This document shows, piece by piece, positions 24,459 to 36,995 of a stretch of 54,480 nucleotides of DNA. Source of the stretch: Planctomycetota bacterium (GTDB lineage: Bacteria > Planctomycetota > UBA1135 > UBA2386). The stretch's first letter is position 1, and each line of letters begins with the position of its first letter. Position numbers and translations under genes: made by a program. The notes below the pieces were generated by a model. It worked only from the letters and a program-made list of their open reading frames with translations, did no database searches and was not told the DNA's origin. The DNA lies in the NCBI GenBank assembly GCA_025459175.1, contig JALORC010000061.1, positions 1 through 54,480 of the forward strand, given 5' to 3'.

Positions 24459-26258
24459 TCAACGCAGCGGGTGCAGCAGCGGCAGCAGCAGCACCGTGAT
24501 CAGCCAGGTCAGCACCGCGAACGGCAGCCCGAGGCGCACGTAGTCGGCGAACCGATACTTGCCCGGGCCCATGACCAGGATCGTCGACTCGTGCGCGACC
24601 GGCGTCACGAACGCCGCCGACACACAGATCGCGACGCCGAGCAGGAACGGCTCCGGCCGGCAACCCGCCTCGACCGCCACCTCGTAGGCGAGCGGCGCCA
24701 GCAGCACTGCGACCGCCGCGTTCTCGATCACCTGCGTCAGCGCCACCGCGAACGCCATCACCAGCGCGAACAGGGCCAGCGGCGGCGCGTCGCCGAAGCC
24801 GCTGACGACCGCGTTCGCCACCAGCGTGGCGGTGCCGGTCGACTGCAGCGCTTCACCGAACGGGATCATCGCGCCGACGATCACGATCGCCTGCAGGTCG
24901 ATCGCCTCGTAGGCCGAGCGCATGCCGACGCAGCCGGTCAACACCGCCGCCATCGCCGCCAGCGGGATCGCCACCGCCGGCGGCAGCAGCCCCGTGGCGC
25001 CGGCCAGCACCATCGCCAGCATCAGCCCGAGCACCAGCCAGGTCTGCGCGCGGCGCGCGGTCGGCAGTGGTTTGCTCTCGAGCAGCAGCAGCGCCGGGTT
25101 GTGCCGCAGCCGCTGCAGTTCGGGTTCGTGGCCGACCAGCAGCAGGCTGTCGCCGCTGCGCAGCGGCTCGGCCAGCGGCCGTTCGCGCAGCGAGCGCCCG
25201 GCGCGACTGATCGCCAGCGGACTGACGCCGTAGCGGCGGTGGAACTCGAGCTCGCGCAGGCTGTGGTGCAGGAACGGGCTGTCGGGCGGCAGGATCGCCT
25301 CGACCATGCGCAGGTCGGCGGAGCGCAGCGTCTTGTCGTTGATCTTCAGCTCTTCCTTGACCACCAGTCCGCTCTGCAGCGCCTGCGTGATCGCCGGGAT
25401 GCGGCCCTGCAGGATCAGCACGTCGTTCGGCTCGATGCGCAGATGGCCCCCGGGTGGCAGCATCTGGCTGCCGCGGATCACCTGCAGCACCGTCACGTCG
25501 CGCGCCGGCAGGTCGATCTCGGCCAGCGTGCGCCCGACGTGCTTGCTGTCGGGGGCGGCCATCGTCTCGGTCAGGAACTCGGCGATCTCGTAGCGACCCT
25601 CGAGCGACGGCGCCCCGGCCGCCTTCGGCAGCGCGCGCCGTCCGAGCAGCAAGAACCACAGCGCGCAGGCGGCGAACACCACCAGCGCCACCGGCGTGAA
25701 CACGAACATGCCGAGCCCGCTGCCGGTGCGCGAAGCCAGATAGTCGGACAGGATCACGTTGCTGCGCGTTCCGATCAGCGTCCACTGGCCGCCGAGCAGC
25801 GAGCCGAACGCCAGCAGCATCAGCACCCGCGACGGTGCGTAGCCCCGTTCGCGGCAGATCGCCATCACCGGCGGCATCCACACCAGCACCGTGGTGGTGT
25901 CGTTGACGAAGGCGCTGAACGCGGTCACCAGGCACAGCACCGTCAGCTGGAAGCGCAGCTCGCTGCTCGCACCCGCTGCCAGCAAGCGCCCGCCGAGCAG
26001 TTGTGCCGCGCCGGTGCGCACCATCGCTGCCGACAGCACGAACATCGAGGCGACCATGATCACCGCGGTGCTGCCGAAGCCGTGGAACGCCTCGGCGGGG
26101 CGCAGGATCGCACGCGGACCGTCGGGGCCGGGCAGCCACGGCACCACCAGCGACAGCATCACCAGCAACGCGGTCACGTCGGGGCGCAGCCGGTGCAGCC
26201 AGAAGGACAGCAAGGCCAGCGCCAGCACGGCGCCGAGGTAGATCGCGTCGACGTTCAT
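24459..26258 (-). CDS. SLC13-type permease with two TrkA_C domains
   Basis: This 599-residue protein has two blocks of hydrophobic helices (about 1-185 and 385-599) flanking two cytoplasmic TrkA_C domains (about 200-360, 'VLQVIRGSQMLPPGGHLRIEPNDVLILQG'). That is the arrangement of DASS/SLC13 and ArsB/NhaD-like anion transporters in bacteria. Re-entrant motifs are visible in both halves: 'FVNDTTTVLVWMPPV' and 'VIENAAVAVLLAPLAY', and 'AAFVTPVAHESTILVMGPG' near the end. It probably moves a dicarboxylate, sulfate or similar anion with sodium. ATG 26258 is chosen; ATG 26270 would add four residues. Confidence 0.9.
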   Translation of the reverse strand: MNVDAIYLGAVLALALLSFWLHRLRPDVTALLVMLSLVVPWLPGPDGPRAILRPAEAFHGFGSTAVIMVASMFVLSAAMVRTGAAQLLGGRLLAAGASSELRFQLTVLCLVTAFSAFVNDTTTVLVWMPPVMAICRERGYAPSRVLMLLAFGSLLGGQWTLIGTRSNVILSDYLASRTGSGLGMFVFTPVALVVFAACALWFLLLGRRALPKAAGAPSLEGRYEIAEFLTETMAAPDSKHVGRTLAEIDLPARDVTVLQVIRGSQMLPPGGHLRIEPNDVLILQGRIPAITQALQSGLVVKEELKINDKTLRSADLRMVEAILPPDSPFLHHSLRELEFHRRYGVSPLAISRAGRSLRERPLAEPLRSGDSLLLVGHEPELQRLRHNPALLLLESKPLPTARRAQTWLVLGLMLAMVLAGATGLLPPAVAIPLAAMAAVLTGCVGMRSAYEAIDLQAIVIVGAMIPFGEALQSTGTATLVANAVVSGFGDAPPLALFALVMAFAVALTQVIENAAVAVLLAPLAYEVAVEAGCRPEPFLLGVAICVSAAFVTPVAHESTILVMGPGKYRFADYVRLGLPFAVLTWLITVLLLPLLHPLR

Positions 26259-26323
26259 CGAACCCGCCATTCGACTGGCTGGGCGCCGCGATGGAAGCCC
26301 GGAACGGGACGCGGTCGGATTTG

Positions 26324-29428
<3,105 letters not shown>

Positions 29429-29733
29429 GGCGGCGCTCGCGTCGGTGGGCCCTGGTGCCCGGTGAACCTCGGGATGCCTATCGTCGGTCGCGGTGCGCGC
29501 CGTGGTCAGGAGTTCGCCCAGGGTGGCGCGGTGCGGTGCGCGCACCCACGGTTCGGGCTCTCCGGGTCGCGAGTGACGGCGCCCGTCGCCGCCGCGAGGG
29601 CCATGGCACCGGCCGCCGGCGATCGTCCGGCGCGGCGCCACTGCGCTTGCTCCGCCGCCGGTCGTCTTCGATGATGCCCCGCCCTGGCCAAGGCCCTGTT
29701 CTCGGATCCCGCTGCGGCGGTGAGGTGTCGTTC

Positions 29734-31863
29734 GTGCGAAGCAATCGAGTCTGGTGCGGTGTGTTGTTGCTGGTCAACGTGCTGTCGGCGCAGGGCGACG
29801 TGCACGCCAAGCTGCAGGAGCTGCTGCGCAACAAGGACGACGCCGACCCGAAGCTGGTCGAGGCGATCGCGCTGGCCGGCACGCGCGAGGCGGCGACCGG
29901 CCTGCTGCAGGCCTACGACGTCTGCACCACGCTGCTGCTGCGGCGCACGATCCTGCGCGAACTGCAGCGCTTCGCGACCGTGCCCGACGCCGAGCAGCCG
30001 GTGCTCGAACGGCTGGCGGCGCTGGTGGCCGATCCGGACCTCGAGGCCGAACTGCGCCCGCTGGCGATCGACGGCCTCGCCGCGTCGCCGAAGCTCGGCA
30101 AGAGCCTGCTGCAGAAGCTCGTCGACGGCCAGTTGCCCGATCCGGTGCGCGAGGCGTCGCTGCGCGCATGGCTGCGGGTCGCCACCGCCGACGACGCGGC
30201 CTGGTTGCGCCAGCTGTGGAACCTGAAGCAGGAGCAGCGCAAGAACGGCAAGGGCGAGGTGATGCCGCTCGAACTCAACACGATCCGCCAGCTCGCCGTG
30301 CAGGGGCTGCTGCCGTTCACCGCCGAGGCCGAACTGACCGAGGCGATCCGGCGCGAGTACGACCCGAAGATCCGCCGCGCGATCCTGCTGCACATGGAGA
30401 AGCAGTCGATGCCGAAGACGGCCGAGATCGCCGACTGGCTGCTCGACCGGGTCGACGTGCCGGGCGCCGATCGGGCGGTGGCGGCGCGGATCCTGTTCGA
30501 TCGGCAGGCCGACAAGGCGGCGACCCGTTTCACCGAGCTGGCGAAGAAGCGCGACGTGACGCCCGAGGACCTGCGCGCGGCGATGGCGACCCTGATCGCC
30601 GACAAGCGCGACGCCGCGATCGACAAGCGGATGGCGAAGCTGATCGGCAAGGGCAAGCCGCACGAGAAGGTGTTCGCGCTGCTGGCGACCGCGCGCATCG
30701 ACGATCCGAAGCTGGTGGCGCTGGTGCAGAAGGGCCTCGCCGACGACTCGATCGAGGTGCGGCGGGCGTGTGCGGCGGTGCTGGCCCAGCGGCGCTGCAA
30801 GGAGGCGTTGCCTGAGCTGCGCAAGCTGCTCGCGAGCAAGCAGGCCGGGGACGCGCGCATCGCCTTCGACGCGATCACCGCGATCGCCACCGACGACGAG
30901 GCCTGGCGCAAGGAACTCGGCACCTACGCGGCGCACGCCGACCGCGAGCTGCGCAACGCCGCGATCGAGTCGCTGGGCGCGGCCCGCGACAAGCGACAGC
31001 TGCAGCCGCTGCTGGCGGCGCTGCGGCACGACGACTGGTCGACCCGGCTGGCGGCGGTCGAGGCGCTGCAGCAGCTGCGCGATCCGGCCGCGGTGCCCGA
31101 GCTGGTCGCGCGGCTCGCCGTCGACAGCGAACGGTTGCGGCTGCGCATCGGCGAAGCGCTGTGGCAGCTGACCGCGCAGCCGTTGCCGCCCGAGCCGGGG
31201 CCGTGGACGGCGTGGTGGGAGATCGCCAAGGCCGACTTCAAGGTCGCCACCGAGGCGGAGCTGAACAAGGCCGAGGCGGCGCGCGAGCAGAAGCGGCTGA
31301 CCGCGCGCACGGTCAGCCGGCCGAAGTTCTTCGGCCTGCAGGTCGAGTCGCAGCGGGTGCTGTTCGTGCTCGACGTGTCGGGCTCGATGACGGCGTCGAT
31401 GGAGGGCCGCTACGTCGGCAAGCACGGTGCGTCGCGCATCGACGTCGCCAAGCAACAGCTCAGTGCGACGATCGAGGGGCTGGCGCCGGGCACGCTGTTC
31501 AACATCTTCGTGTTCTCGAGCGGCGTCGACCGCTGGCAGCCGGGTGGCATCGGCGTGGCGACCGCACCCGATCGCAAGGCCGCGCTGACCTGGGTCGAGC
31601 GGCTCGGTGCCAGCGGCGGCACCAACCTGCACGACGCGCTGAAGCTGGCCTTCGACGACCCGGACGTCGACACGATCTTCGTGATGTCGGACGGCGAACC
31701 GACCGCCGGCGCGCTGATCGACCCGCACCGGATCCGCGAGGAGGTCGCGTTCTGGAACAAGCACCGCAAGGTGGTGGTCAACACCATCGCCGTCGGCGGC
31801 AACCTCGAGGTGCTGGAGTGGCTGGCGCGCGATTCCGGCGGCAAGTACGTGCAGATGCGCTGA
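29734..31863 (+). CDS. Exported HEAT-repeat protein with C-terminal von Willebrand A domain
   Basis: This 709-residue protein (GTG 29734; GTG 29725 is equally possible) has a signal peptide (VWCGVLLLVNVLSAQG). HEAT-like helical repeats run to about residue 480 ('DDWSTRLAAVEALQQLRDPAAVPELVARLA' is the clearest). A vWA domain follows with MIDAS motif DVSGS at about 546, 'GGTNLHDAL' and 'MSDGEPT'. The metal-binding residues look complete. Such proteins are common in planctomycetes and probably mediate periplasmic or surface protein contacts. It stands alone, divergent from the hybrid kinase by about 300 bases. Confidence 0.9.
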   Translation: MRSNRVWCGVLLLVNVLSAQGDVHAKLQELLRNKDDADPKLVEAIALAGTREAATGLLQAYDVCTTLLLRRTILRELQRFATVPDAEQPVLERLAALVADPDLEAELRPLAIDGLAASPKLGKSLLQKLVDGQLPDPVREASLRAWLRVATADDAAWLRQLWNLKQEQRKNGKGEVMPLELNTIRQLAVQGLLPFTAEAELTEAIRREYDPKIRRAILLHMEKQSMPKTAEIADWLLDRVDVPGADRAVAARILFDRQADKAATRFTELAKKRDVTPEDLRAAMATLIADKRDAAIDKRMAKLIGKGKPHEKVFALLATARIDDPKLVALVQKGLADDSIEVRRACAAVLAQRRCKEALPELRKLLASKQAGDARIAFDAITAIATDDEAWRKELGTYAAHADRELRNAAIESLGAARDKRQLQPLLAALRHDDWSTRLAAVEALQQLRDPAAVPELVARLAVDSERLRLRIGEALWQLTAQPLPPEPGPWTAWWEIAKADFKVATEAELNKAEAAREQKRLTARTVSRPKFFGLQVESQRVLFVLDVSGSMTASMEGRYVGKHGASRIDVAKQQLSATIEGLAPGTLFNIFVFSSGVDRWQPGGIGVATAPDRKAALTWVERLGASGGTNLHDALKLAFDDPDVDTIFVMSDGEPTAGALIDPHRIREEVAFWNKHRKVVVNTIAVGGNLEVLEWLARDSGGKYVQMR

Positions 31864-32046
31864 GCTCGCGGCGGGGCGTCGATCGTCGGCCGGGCTGCCA
31901 GTGCTGGCGGCCAGCGATGGGGCGGCTGCGATGGGGGACTGTGATGGGTCTGTCCGGGCCGGATTTCCTGGTGGGTCCGAACGTGCCACCGGCGGCCCTG
32001 CTCCGTAGACTGCCGCCGTCGTTCACGGCCCAAGAGTCGCCTACTG

Positions 32047-34575
32047 ATGATCCCGAATCCCCGTCTGCATTCCCTTCTCTGCCTGTTGGCGCTCGGCCTG
32101 TCGCGTCCCGCCACGGCCCAGGACGCCTTCGCCAAGGAGGAGCAGGACCTCAATCGCCAGTGCGTCAGCACCCTGTCGACGTTCGCCAGCACGGCGAAGT
32201 CGCAGAAGGTCGGCCCGCGCGCGAAGCAGGCCTATGACCTGTTGCTGAAGTACGACCCCGAGAACTCGACCGCGCGCGGCGAGCTCGGTTTCAAGAAGGA
32301 GAAGGGCGTCTGGGTCGAGCTGCCGCCCGACAAGCGCAAGAAGTGGGTCGACAAGGCCAACTTCGAGGGCCGCTTCAAGATCATGGACGAGTGGGCGAAG
32401 ACCTCGGTCAAGCTCGCCGACGCGCACAAGAAGCTCGGCCTGAAGATGAAGGAGGGCGGCGCCGCCGAACGGGCGACCTACCACCTCGAGAAGGCGGTCT
32501 ACTACAACGCGATGGACCGCGAGGCCAACCTCGCGCTCGGCTACAAGGAGGGTCCCGGCTTCTTCGGCACCGAATCGCAGATCGCGATGGCGGCGAAGAT
32601 GAAGGAGATCGAGAAGCGCGCGGTCGAGCTGGCGCGCAAGGACTACCCGATCACGGTGCTGACCGAGCAGCAGATCCCCGCCGAGCTGGTGGCGCTGCGC
32701 GACGCGGCGCCGGACTGGATGAAGAAGCCGAGCTTCGACATCCACGGCGCCAGGTCGGAGCACTTCACGGTGTGGGTGCGCGGCAACCAGGAGATGGCCG
32801 ACAACGCCGTCAAGTGGGGCGAGCGCGCGGTCGAGTTCTGCGAGTTCCTGATCGGCGAGGAGCAGGCCAAGCGCCTGCGCTTCCGCGAGCGCGCCACCAA
32901 GCAGTATGCATGGCACGCGTTCCTGGCCACCGAGCGCGAGCGCGAGGAGTTCCTGAAGGCGAACCCGCACACGCACGAGGGCAGCGTCGAGGACGCGACC
33001 CGGTTCGCCAACAACACCTGGATGGCCAAGGAGGGTGTCGCCGTGCTGAAGGTCGGCGGCGCGCCGCGCTACATCCAGGACAGCATCGTCGCCTACGTGA
33101 CATTCGACGGCCTGCTGGCCGCGCGCAACGACGGCATCGGCCAGGGCATCGTGCACGCGGTGACCTGGTACATGAAGTCGACCTCGATCTCGCGGTGGGG
33201 TGCGCTGCCCGAGGGCACCATGGGCGACGACGGCCTGTCGCTGCCGGAGGGCACCAACTGGTGGATGCGCACCGTGCGCGACCAGGCGCTGTCGAGCCAG
33301 GACTGGCCGCTGGCGCAGGTGCCGCGCGAGAAGCTGGCGCGGTTCCGCAACGACTGCCGGCTGAAGACCTGGAGCATGATGACCTGGATGGTCGCGGCCT
33401 ACCCGGGCAAGTGGCTCGAGTTCTTCCTGCAGCTGCCGGACGGCGACAAGAAGGTGCCGACGCTCGAGGACGTCGAGGCGATCGTCACCAAGGTGTTCGG
33501 CAAGTCGAGCGAGGCGATCGACGCCGAGTGGCGCGAGTGGGCGCGCGGTGACTCCGGTGTCGCCTACGGCACCGGCTACGGGCCGCCGCTGCTGCCGGAG
33601 CGGCCGAGCAAGGAGGAGCTGGCGGCGCTCGATCGCGTCAACCAGGTCCGCAAGCAGCTGATCGGCTTCGTGTTCCCGGCCGGCGGCAACATGACCGACG
33701 GCACCTTCGTCGCGCTGCCCGAGTGCGAGATGGACGCCGAGGCGTCGATGGGCTGCGACCTGCACGCGAAGTACGTCAACAACCACCGCGAGCTCGCCAC
33801 CAAGGACGGGCCGGACATCCACGAGGAGGACCCGGCGCACGAGGACTTCACGCGCCGCGGCCAGCAGGCCGGCTCGGGCAACATCGTCACCGTCAACACG
33901 CAGCGCAGCACCGAGTACGCGCGCGACACCGTCGACGGGTGGCTCGGCACCCCGTACCACCGCTTCCCGATGTTGCGCCACAACATCAAGCGGCTCGGCT
34001 ACGCGTTCCTGAGCAGCGCCGACTTCACGGTCGGCATCCTCGACATGGGTTCGCTCGAGGAGCCCTACGACCCGGCCACCAGCCCGAACTTCGTGATCTG
34101 GCCGCCGCACAACCATCAGGGTGTGCCGACCGCGTTCCCGTCGTTCGAGAACCCGAACCCGCTCGCCGACCAGCCCGAGGGGCAGAACGACGTGCGCGAT
34201 TGCGGCTACACGGTCAGCCTGCAGCTCAGCAACGAACTGTCGCGGCGCCTGGGCGAGGCGTCGATCTCGCTGTGGGAGGCCAATCGCGGCGGCAAGCAGC
34301 CGACCAAGAACTTCTGCGCCAAGGGCCGCGAGGAGTACACCGCGTGGATGGCGCGCGGCAAGAAGGAGGTGCCGACCTGGGTGCACACGCCGAACCAGCC
34401 GCTGAACAAGAAGCAGGACCGCCGCGACGTGCTGTTCGTGCTGCCGAAGGAGCACCTCGAGGCGAACAAGCACTACCAGGTGCGCTGCGTGCTGCAGATC
34501 GGCGGTGCCGACCCGCTGCACTTCTTCTGGGAGTTCAGCACCGGCAGCTCGGGCCGCGAACTGAAGCTGAAGTGA
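32047..34575 (+). CDS. Secreted protein with C-terminal CAP (SCP/PR1-like) domain
   Basis: This 842-residue protein has a signal peptide (1-24, ending PATAQ) and a Lys/Glu-rich helical region (25-215). A middle alpha/beta domain (about 225-500) contains 'HFTVWVRGNQEMADNAVKWG' and 'GIGQGIVHAVTWYM', the latter at the place of a degenerate HExxH peptidase helix. A CAP domain follows (about 525-690, 'ALDRVNQVRKQLIGF', 'HAKYVNNHRE', 'GWLGTPYHRFPML'). A beta domain closes the protein. The CAP His and Glu residues are partly present. It is a large extracellular or periplasmic protein of unknown role. It is followed by the aldolase gene without evident functional link. Confidence 0.8.
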   Translation: MIPNPRLHSLLCLLALGLSRPATAQDAFAKEEQDLNRQCVSTLSTFASTAKSQKVGPRAKQAYDLLLKYDPENSTARGELGFKKEKGVWVELPPDKRKKWVDKANFEGRFKIMDEWAKTSVKLADAHKKLGLKMKEGGAAERATYHLEKAVYYNAMDREANLALGYKEGPGFFGTESQIAMAAKMKEIEKRAVELARKDYPITVLTEQQIPAELVALRDAAPDWMKKPSFDIHGARSEHFTVWVRGNQEMADNAVKWGERAVEFCEFLIGEEQAKRLRFRERATKQYAWHAFLATEREREEFLKANPHTHEGSVEDATRFANNTWMAKEGVAVLKVGGAPRYIQDSIVAYVTFDGLLAARNDGIGQGIVHAVTWYMKSTSISRWGALPEGTMGDDGLSLPEGTNWWMRTVRDQALSSQDWPLAQVPREKLARFRNDCRLKTWSMMTWMVAAYPGKWLEFFLQLPDGDKKVPTLEDVEAIVTKVFGKSSEAIDAEWREWARGDSGVAYGTGYGPPLLPERPSKEELAALDRVNQVRKQLIGFVFPAGGNMTDGTFVALPECEMDAEASMGCDLHAKYVNNHRELATKDGPDIHEEDPAHEDFTRRGQQAGSGNIVTVNTQRSTEYARDTVDGWLGTPYHRFPMLRHNIKRLGYAFLSSADFTVGILDMGSLEEPYDPATSPNFVIWPPHNHQGVPTAFPSFENPNPLADQPEGQNDVRDCGYTVSLQLSNELSRRLGEASISLWEANRGGKQPTKNFCAKGREEYTAWMARGKKEVPTWVHTPNQPLNKKQDRRDVLFVLPKEHLEANKHYQVRCVLQIGGADPLHFFWEFSTGSSGRELKLK

Positions 34576-34708
34576 CGCAGTGTGGCTGGTGCCACCGGCG
34601 CCTGCGCGCCGGGCGGCTCGCCGGGCCGGGCGCGCTTGCATCGGGCCGGGCGGTGGTGACAATCCCCGCCCTTTCCCTCTGCGCGGCCGCTGCGCCGCCC
34701 CCGAATCC

Positions 34709-35629
34709 ATGAGCAAGCGCACAGACGAGATCCTCGGCTGGTACGAGTCCGACAACCCCGGCGTCCTGAAGAACCTGCGTTGGATGATGGACACCGGCGC
34801 CCTGGCGGGCACCGGCAAGTTCGTCATCCTGCCGGTCGACCAGGGTTTCGAACACGGCCCGGCGCGCTCGTTCGCGAAGAACGCCCCTGGCTACGACCCG
34901 CACTATCACTTCGAGCTGGCGATCGAATCGGGCTGCAACGCCTACGCCGCTCCGCTCGGCTTCCTCGAGGCCGGCGCGCGCAAGTATGCGGGCCGTATCC
35001 CGCTGATCCTGAAGCTGAACAACAGCGACTCGCTGTACAGCTCGCCGGACCCGAAGCCCGCCGTCACCGGTTCGGTCAAGGACGCGCTGCGGCTCGGTTG
35101 TGCGGCGATCGGCTTCACGATCTACCCGGGCAGCAACCAACGCGACGCGATGTACATGGAGCTGCGCAAGATCAGCGAGGAGGCCAAGGAAGCCGGCCTC
35201 GTGGTCGTGGTCTGGAGCTACCCGCGCGGCAGCTCGCTCAGCAAGAAGGGCGAGACCGCGATCGACGTCGCCGCCTACGCGGCGCAGATCGCCGCGCAGC
35301 TCGGCGCCCACATCATCAAGGTCAAGCCGGCCACCGAGCACCTCGAGCAGGACGCCGCCAAGAAGGTCTACGAGAGCGAGAAGATCGCGATCGGGACGCT
35401 GGCCGAGCGCACCCGCCACGTCGTGCAGGCCGCGTTCGGCGGCCGTCGCATCGTGATCTTCTCGGGTGGTGAGGCGAAGGGCACCGACGAGGTGCTGGCG
35501 GAGATCAAGGGTCTCGCCGACGGCGGCTCGTTCGGCTCGATCATGGGCCGCAACGCGTTCCAGCGGCCGAAGGCCGACGCGCTGAAGCTGCTGAAGAGCG
35601 TGCAGGACATCTACCGCGCGGCGAAGTAA
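34709..35629 (+). CDS. fbaB: Class I fructose-bisphosphate aldolase, archaeal/DhnA type
   Basis: This 306-residue protein begins MSKRTDEILGWYESDNPGV. 'ILPVDQGFEHGPARSF', 'IVVWSYPRG'-like (VVVWSYPRGSS), and the Schiff-base lysine in 'AHIIKVKPATEHL' (about residue 205) identify the DhnA/FbaB family. The phosphate-binding 'VIFSGGEAKG' and 'GGSFGSIMGRNAFQRP' are intact. It cleaves fructose 1,6-bisphosphate to glyceraldehyde 3-phosphate and dihydroxyacetone phosphate in glycolysis or gluconeogenesis. The gene stands alone, about 130 bases after the CAP-protein gene. All key residues seem present. Confidence 0.95.
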   Translation: MSKRTDEILGWYESDNPGVLKNLRWMMDTGALAGTGKFVILPVDQGFEHGPARSFAKNAPGYDPHYHFELAIESGCNAYAAPLGFLEAGARKYAGRIPLILKLNNSDSLYSSPDPKPAVTGSVKDALRLGCAAIGFTIYPGSNQRDAMYMELRKISEEAKEAGLVVVVWSYPRGSSLSKKGETAIDVAAYAAQIAAQLGAHIIKVKPATEHLEQDAAKKVYESEKIAIGTLAERTRHVVQAAFGGRRIVIFSGGEAKGTDEVLAEIKGLADGGSFGSIMGRNAFQRPKADALKLLKSVQDIYRAAK

Positions 35630-35685
35630 CCGCCGAGCGATCCACTGCGGTTGGCCGCGGCCGCGCGGCGTGGCACGATGCGCGC

Positions 35686-36975
35686 ATGCACATCCGCCGC
35701 GCGGGATCCTGGTTCTGCCTCTCGGCCGTGGTCGCGCTGCTGCCGGCACAGGTGCCGGCCCCGACCACGACGCCGACCCCGCCCGCGCTGGCCGATGTGC
35801 GCGGCCGCATCGAGGACCACGCCGGCCTCACCGTGGTGCGGGTCTGGGGCTCCGCGCACGAACGCGGCTACGCGCACGGGCGGCTGCTGGCCGAACGCAT
35901 CGCCGCGACGGCGCTGACCGAGTTCGTGCAGCGCTTCGCGCGCATGCAGCCGCTGCTGAAGCAGGTGCGGGCGGCGCAGGCACGCCTGATCGAGTATCCG
36001 CCCGACGTGATGCAGGAACTGCAGGGGCTCTGGCAGGGGCTCGTCGACAGCAAGGTCGACCTGCGCCTGCCCGAGCTCGAGCGCAGCTTCGACTTCACCG
36101 ATCTGCTGGTCGCGAACGCGCTCGACGTGTTCGGCCTGATGGGCTGCAGCAGCTTCACGCTGTGGGGCGACCAGGTCGAGGGCGGCGGCGTGCTGACCGC
36201 GCGCAACTTCGACTGGCCGCTGACCGGGCCGCACCTGCTCGAGCACACGATCCTGCTGGTGCAGCACCCGAGCGAGGGCCGCGCCACCGCGTCGGTGACC
36301 TGGCCCGGCTACGTCGGCGCCGTCACCGGCATCAGCGACGACGGCATGGCGGCGTTCCTGCACGTCGGCAGCGCCAAGATCACCTACGCGCCGGAGCCGT
36401 CGTCGTGGCCGTCGGCGATCGCGGCCCGGTCGATCCTCGGCGGCGGCGTGCAGGCCGACGCCGCGGCGACCTGGCAGCTCGCGTTCGATCGGCTCGGCTA
36501 CACCAGCCCGCCGGCCGGCTACCTGACCCACGTCGTGCTGCCGGCCGTGCCCACGGCCGGGCCGCCGGTGGCGGTGTTCGAGACCGATGCGGACAAGGTC
36601 GTGCGCGGCGAGTGCGGCGCCGGCGCGTTCGTGCTGACGAACCACTTCCGCACCCGGCAGGACGGCCGCGAGGCGAGCGGCGACAGCTTGCAGCGCGAAC
36701 AGCGCCTGGATCGGGGGATCGCCGCGTGCCTGCAGGCCGACGACCGCCGGCTGTCGGTGGCCGAGGTGTGGGACGTGCTGGGTTCGGTCAAGCGCAGCGG
36801 CGGCCATGCGTTCGGCACGCTGCACTCGCTGGTGTTCCGCCACCAGCCGTGGTGCTTCGAGCTGCGGATCGCCGAGCGTGGGGACGCCGGCATCGTCGGC
36901 GCACCGGCGAGCTCCCGCCGCATCGAGCTCGGCCGCGAGCAGGTGTTTCCGGCGCAGCCGCCCGCTCGCCGCTGA
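35686..36975 (+). CDS. Secreted C45-type peptidase / acyltransferase
   Basis: This 429-residue protein has a signal peptide (1-22, ending LLPAQ). A pro-segment with 'GSAHERGYAHGRLLAERI' is typical of acyl-coenzyme A:6-aminopenicillanic-acid acyltransferase relatives. The nucleophile is probably Cys154 in 'GLMGCSSFTLWG', followed by 'GGVLTARNFDWPL', as in the NTN-hydrolase families C45/C59. Autocleavage before Cys154 would expose it. 'FVLTNHF' matches the downstream conserved Asn-His segment. The substrate is an amide, perhaps lipid- or peptide-linked. It lies 20 bases before a secreted metallopeptidase-like gene and may form a two-gene unit with it. Confidence 0.85.
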   Translation: MHIRRAGSWFCLSAVVALLPAQVPAPTTTPTPPALADVRGRIEDHAGLTVVRVWGSAHERGYAHGRLLAERIAATALTEFVQRFARMQPLLKQVRAAQARLIEYPPDVMQELQGLWQGLVDSKVDLRLPELERSFDFTDLLVANALDVFGLMGCSSFTLWGDQVEGGGVLTARNFDWPLTGPHLLEHTILLVQHPSEGRATASVTWPGYVGAVTGISDDGMAAFLHVGSAKITYAPEPSSWPSAIAARSILGGGVQADAAATWQLAFDRLGYTSPPAGYLTHVVLPAVPTAGPPVAVFETDADKVVRGECGAGAFVLTNHFRTRQDGREASGDSLQREQRLDRGIAACLQADDRRLSVAEVWDVLGSVKRSGGHAFGTLHSLVFRHQPWCFELRIAERGDAGIVGAPASSRRIELGREQVFPAQPPARR

Positions 36976-36995
36976 GCTGGATATGCTGCGGGGGC

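Noticed and set aside
32041..34827. Long minus-strand frame opposite the CAP-domain gene, and similar ones opposite the gluzincin and HEAT-vWA genes
   Set aside because: All are shadows in very GC-rich DNA. The plus-strand genes have signal peptides and recognisable domains.
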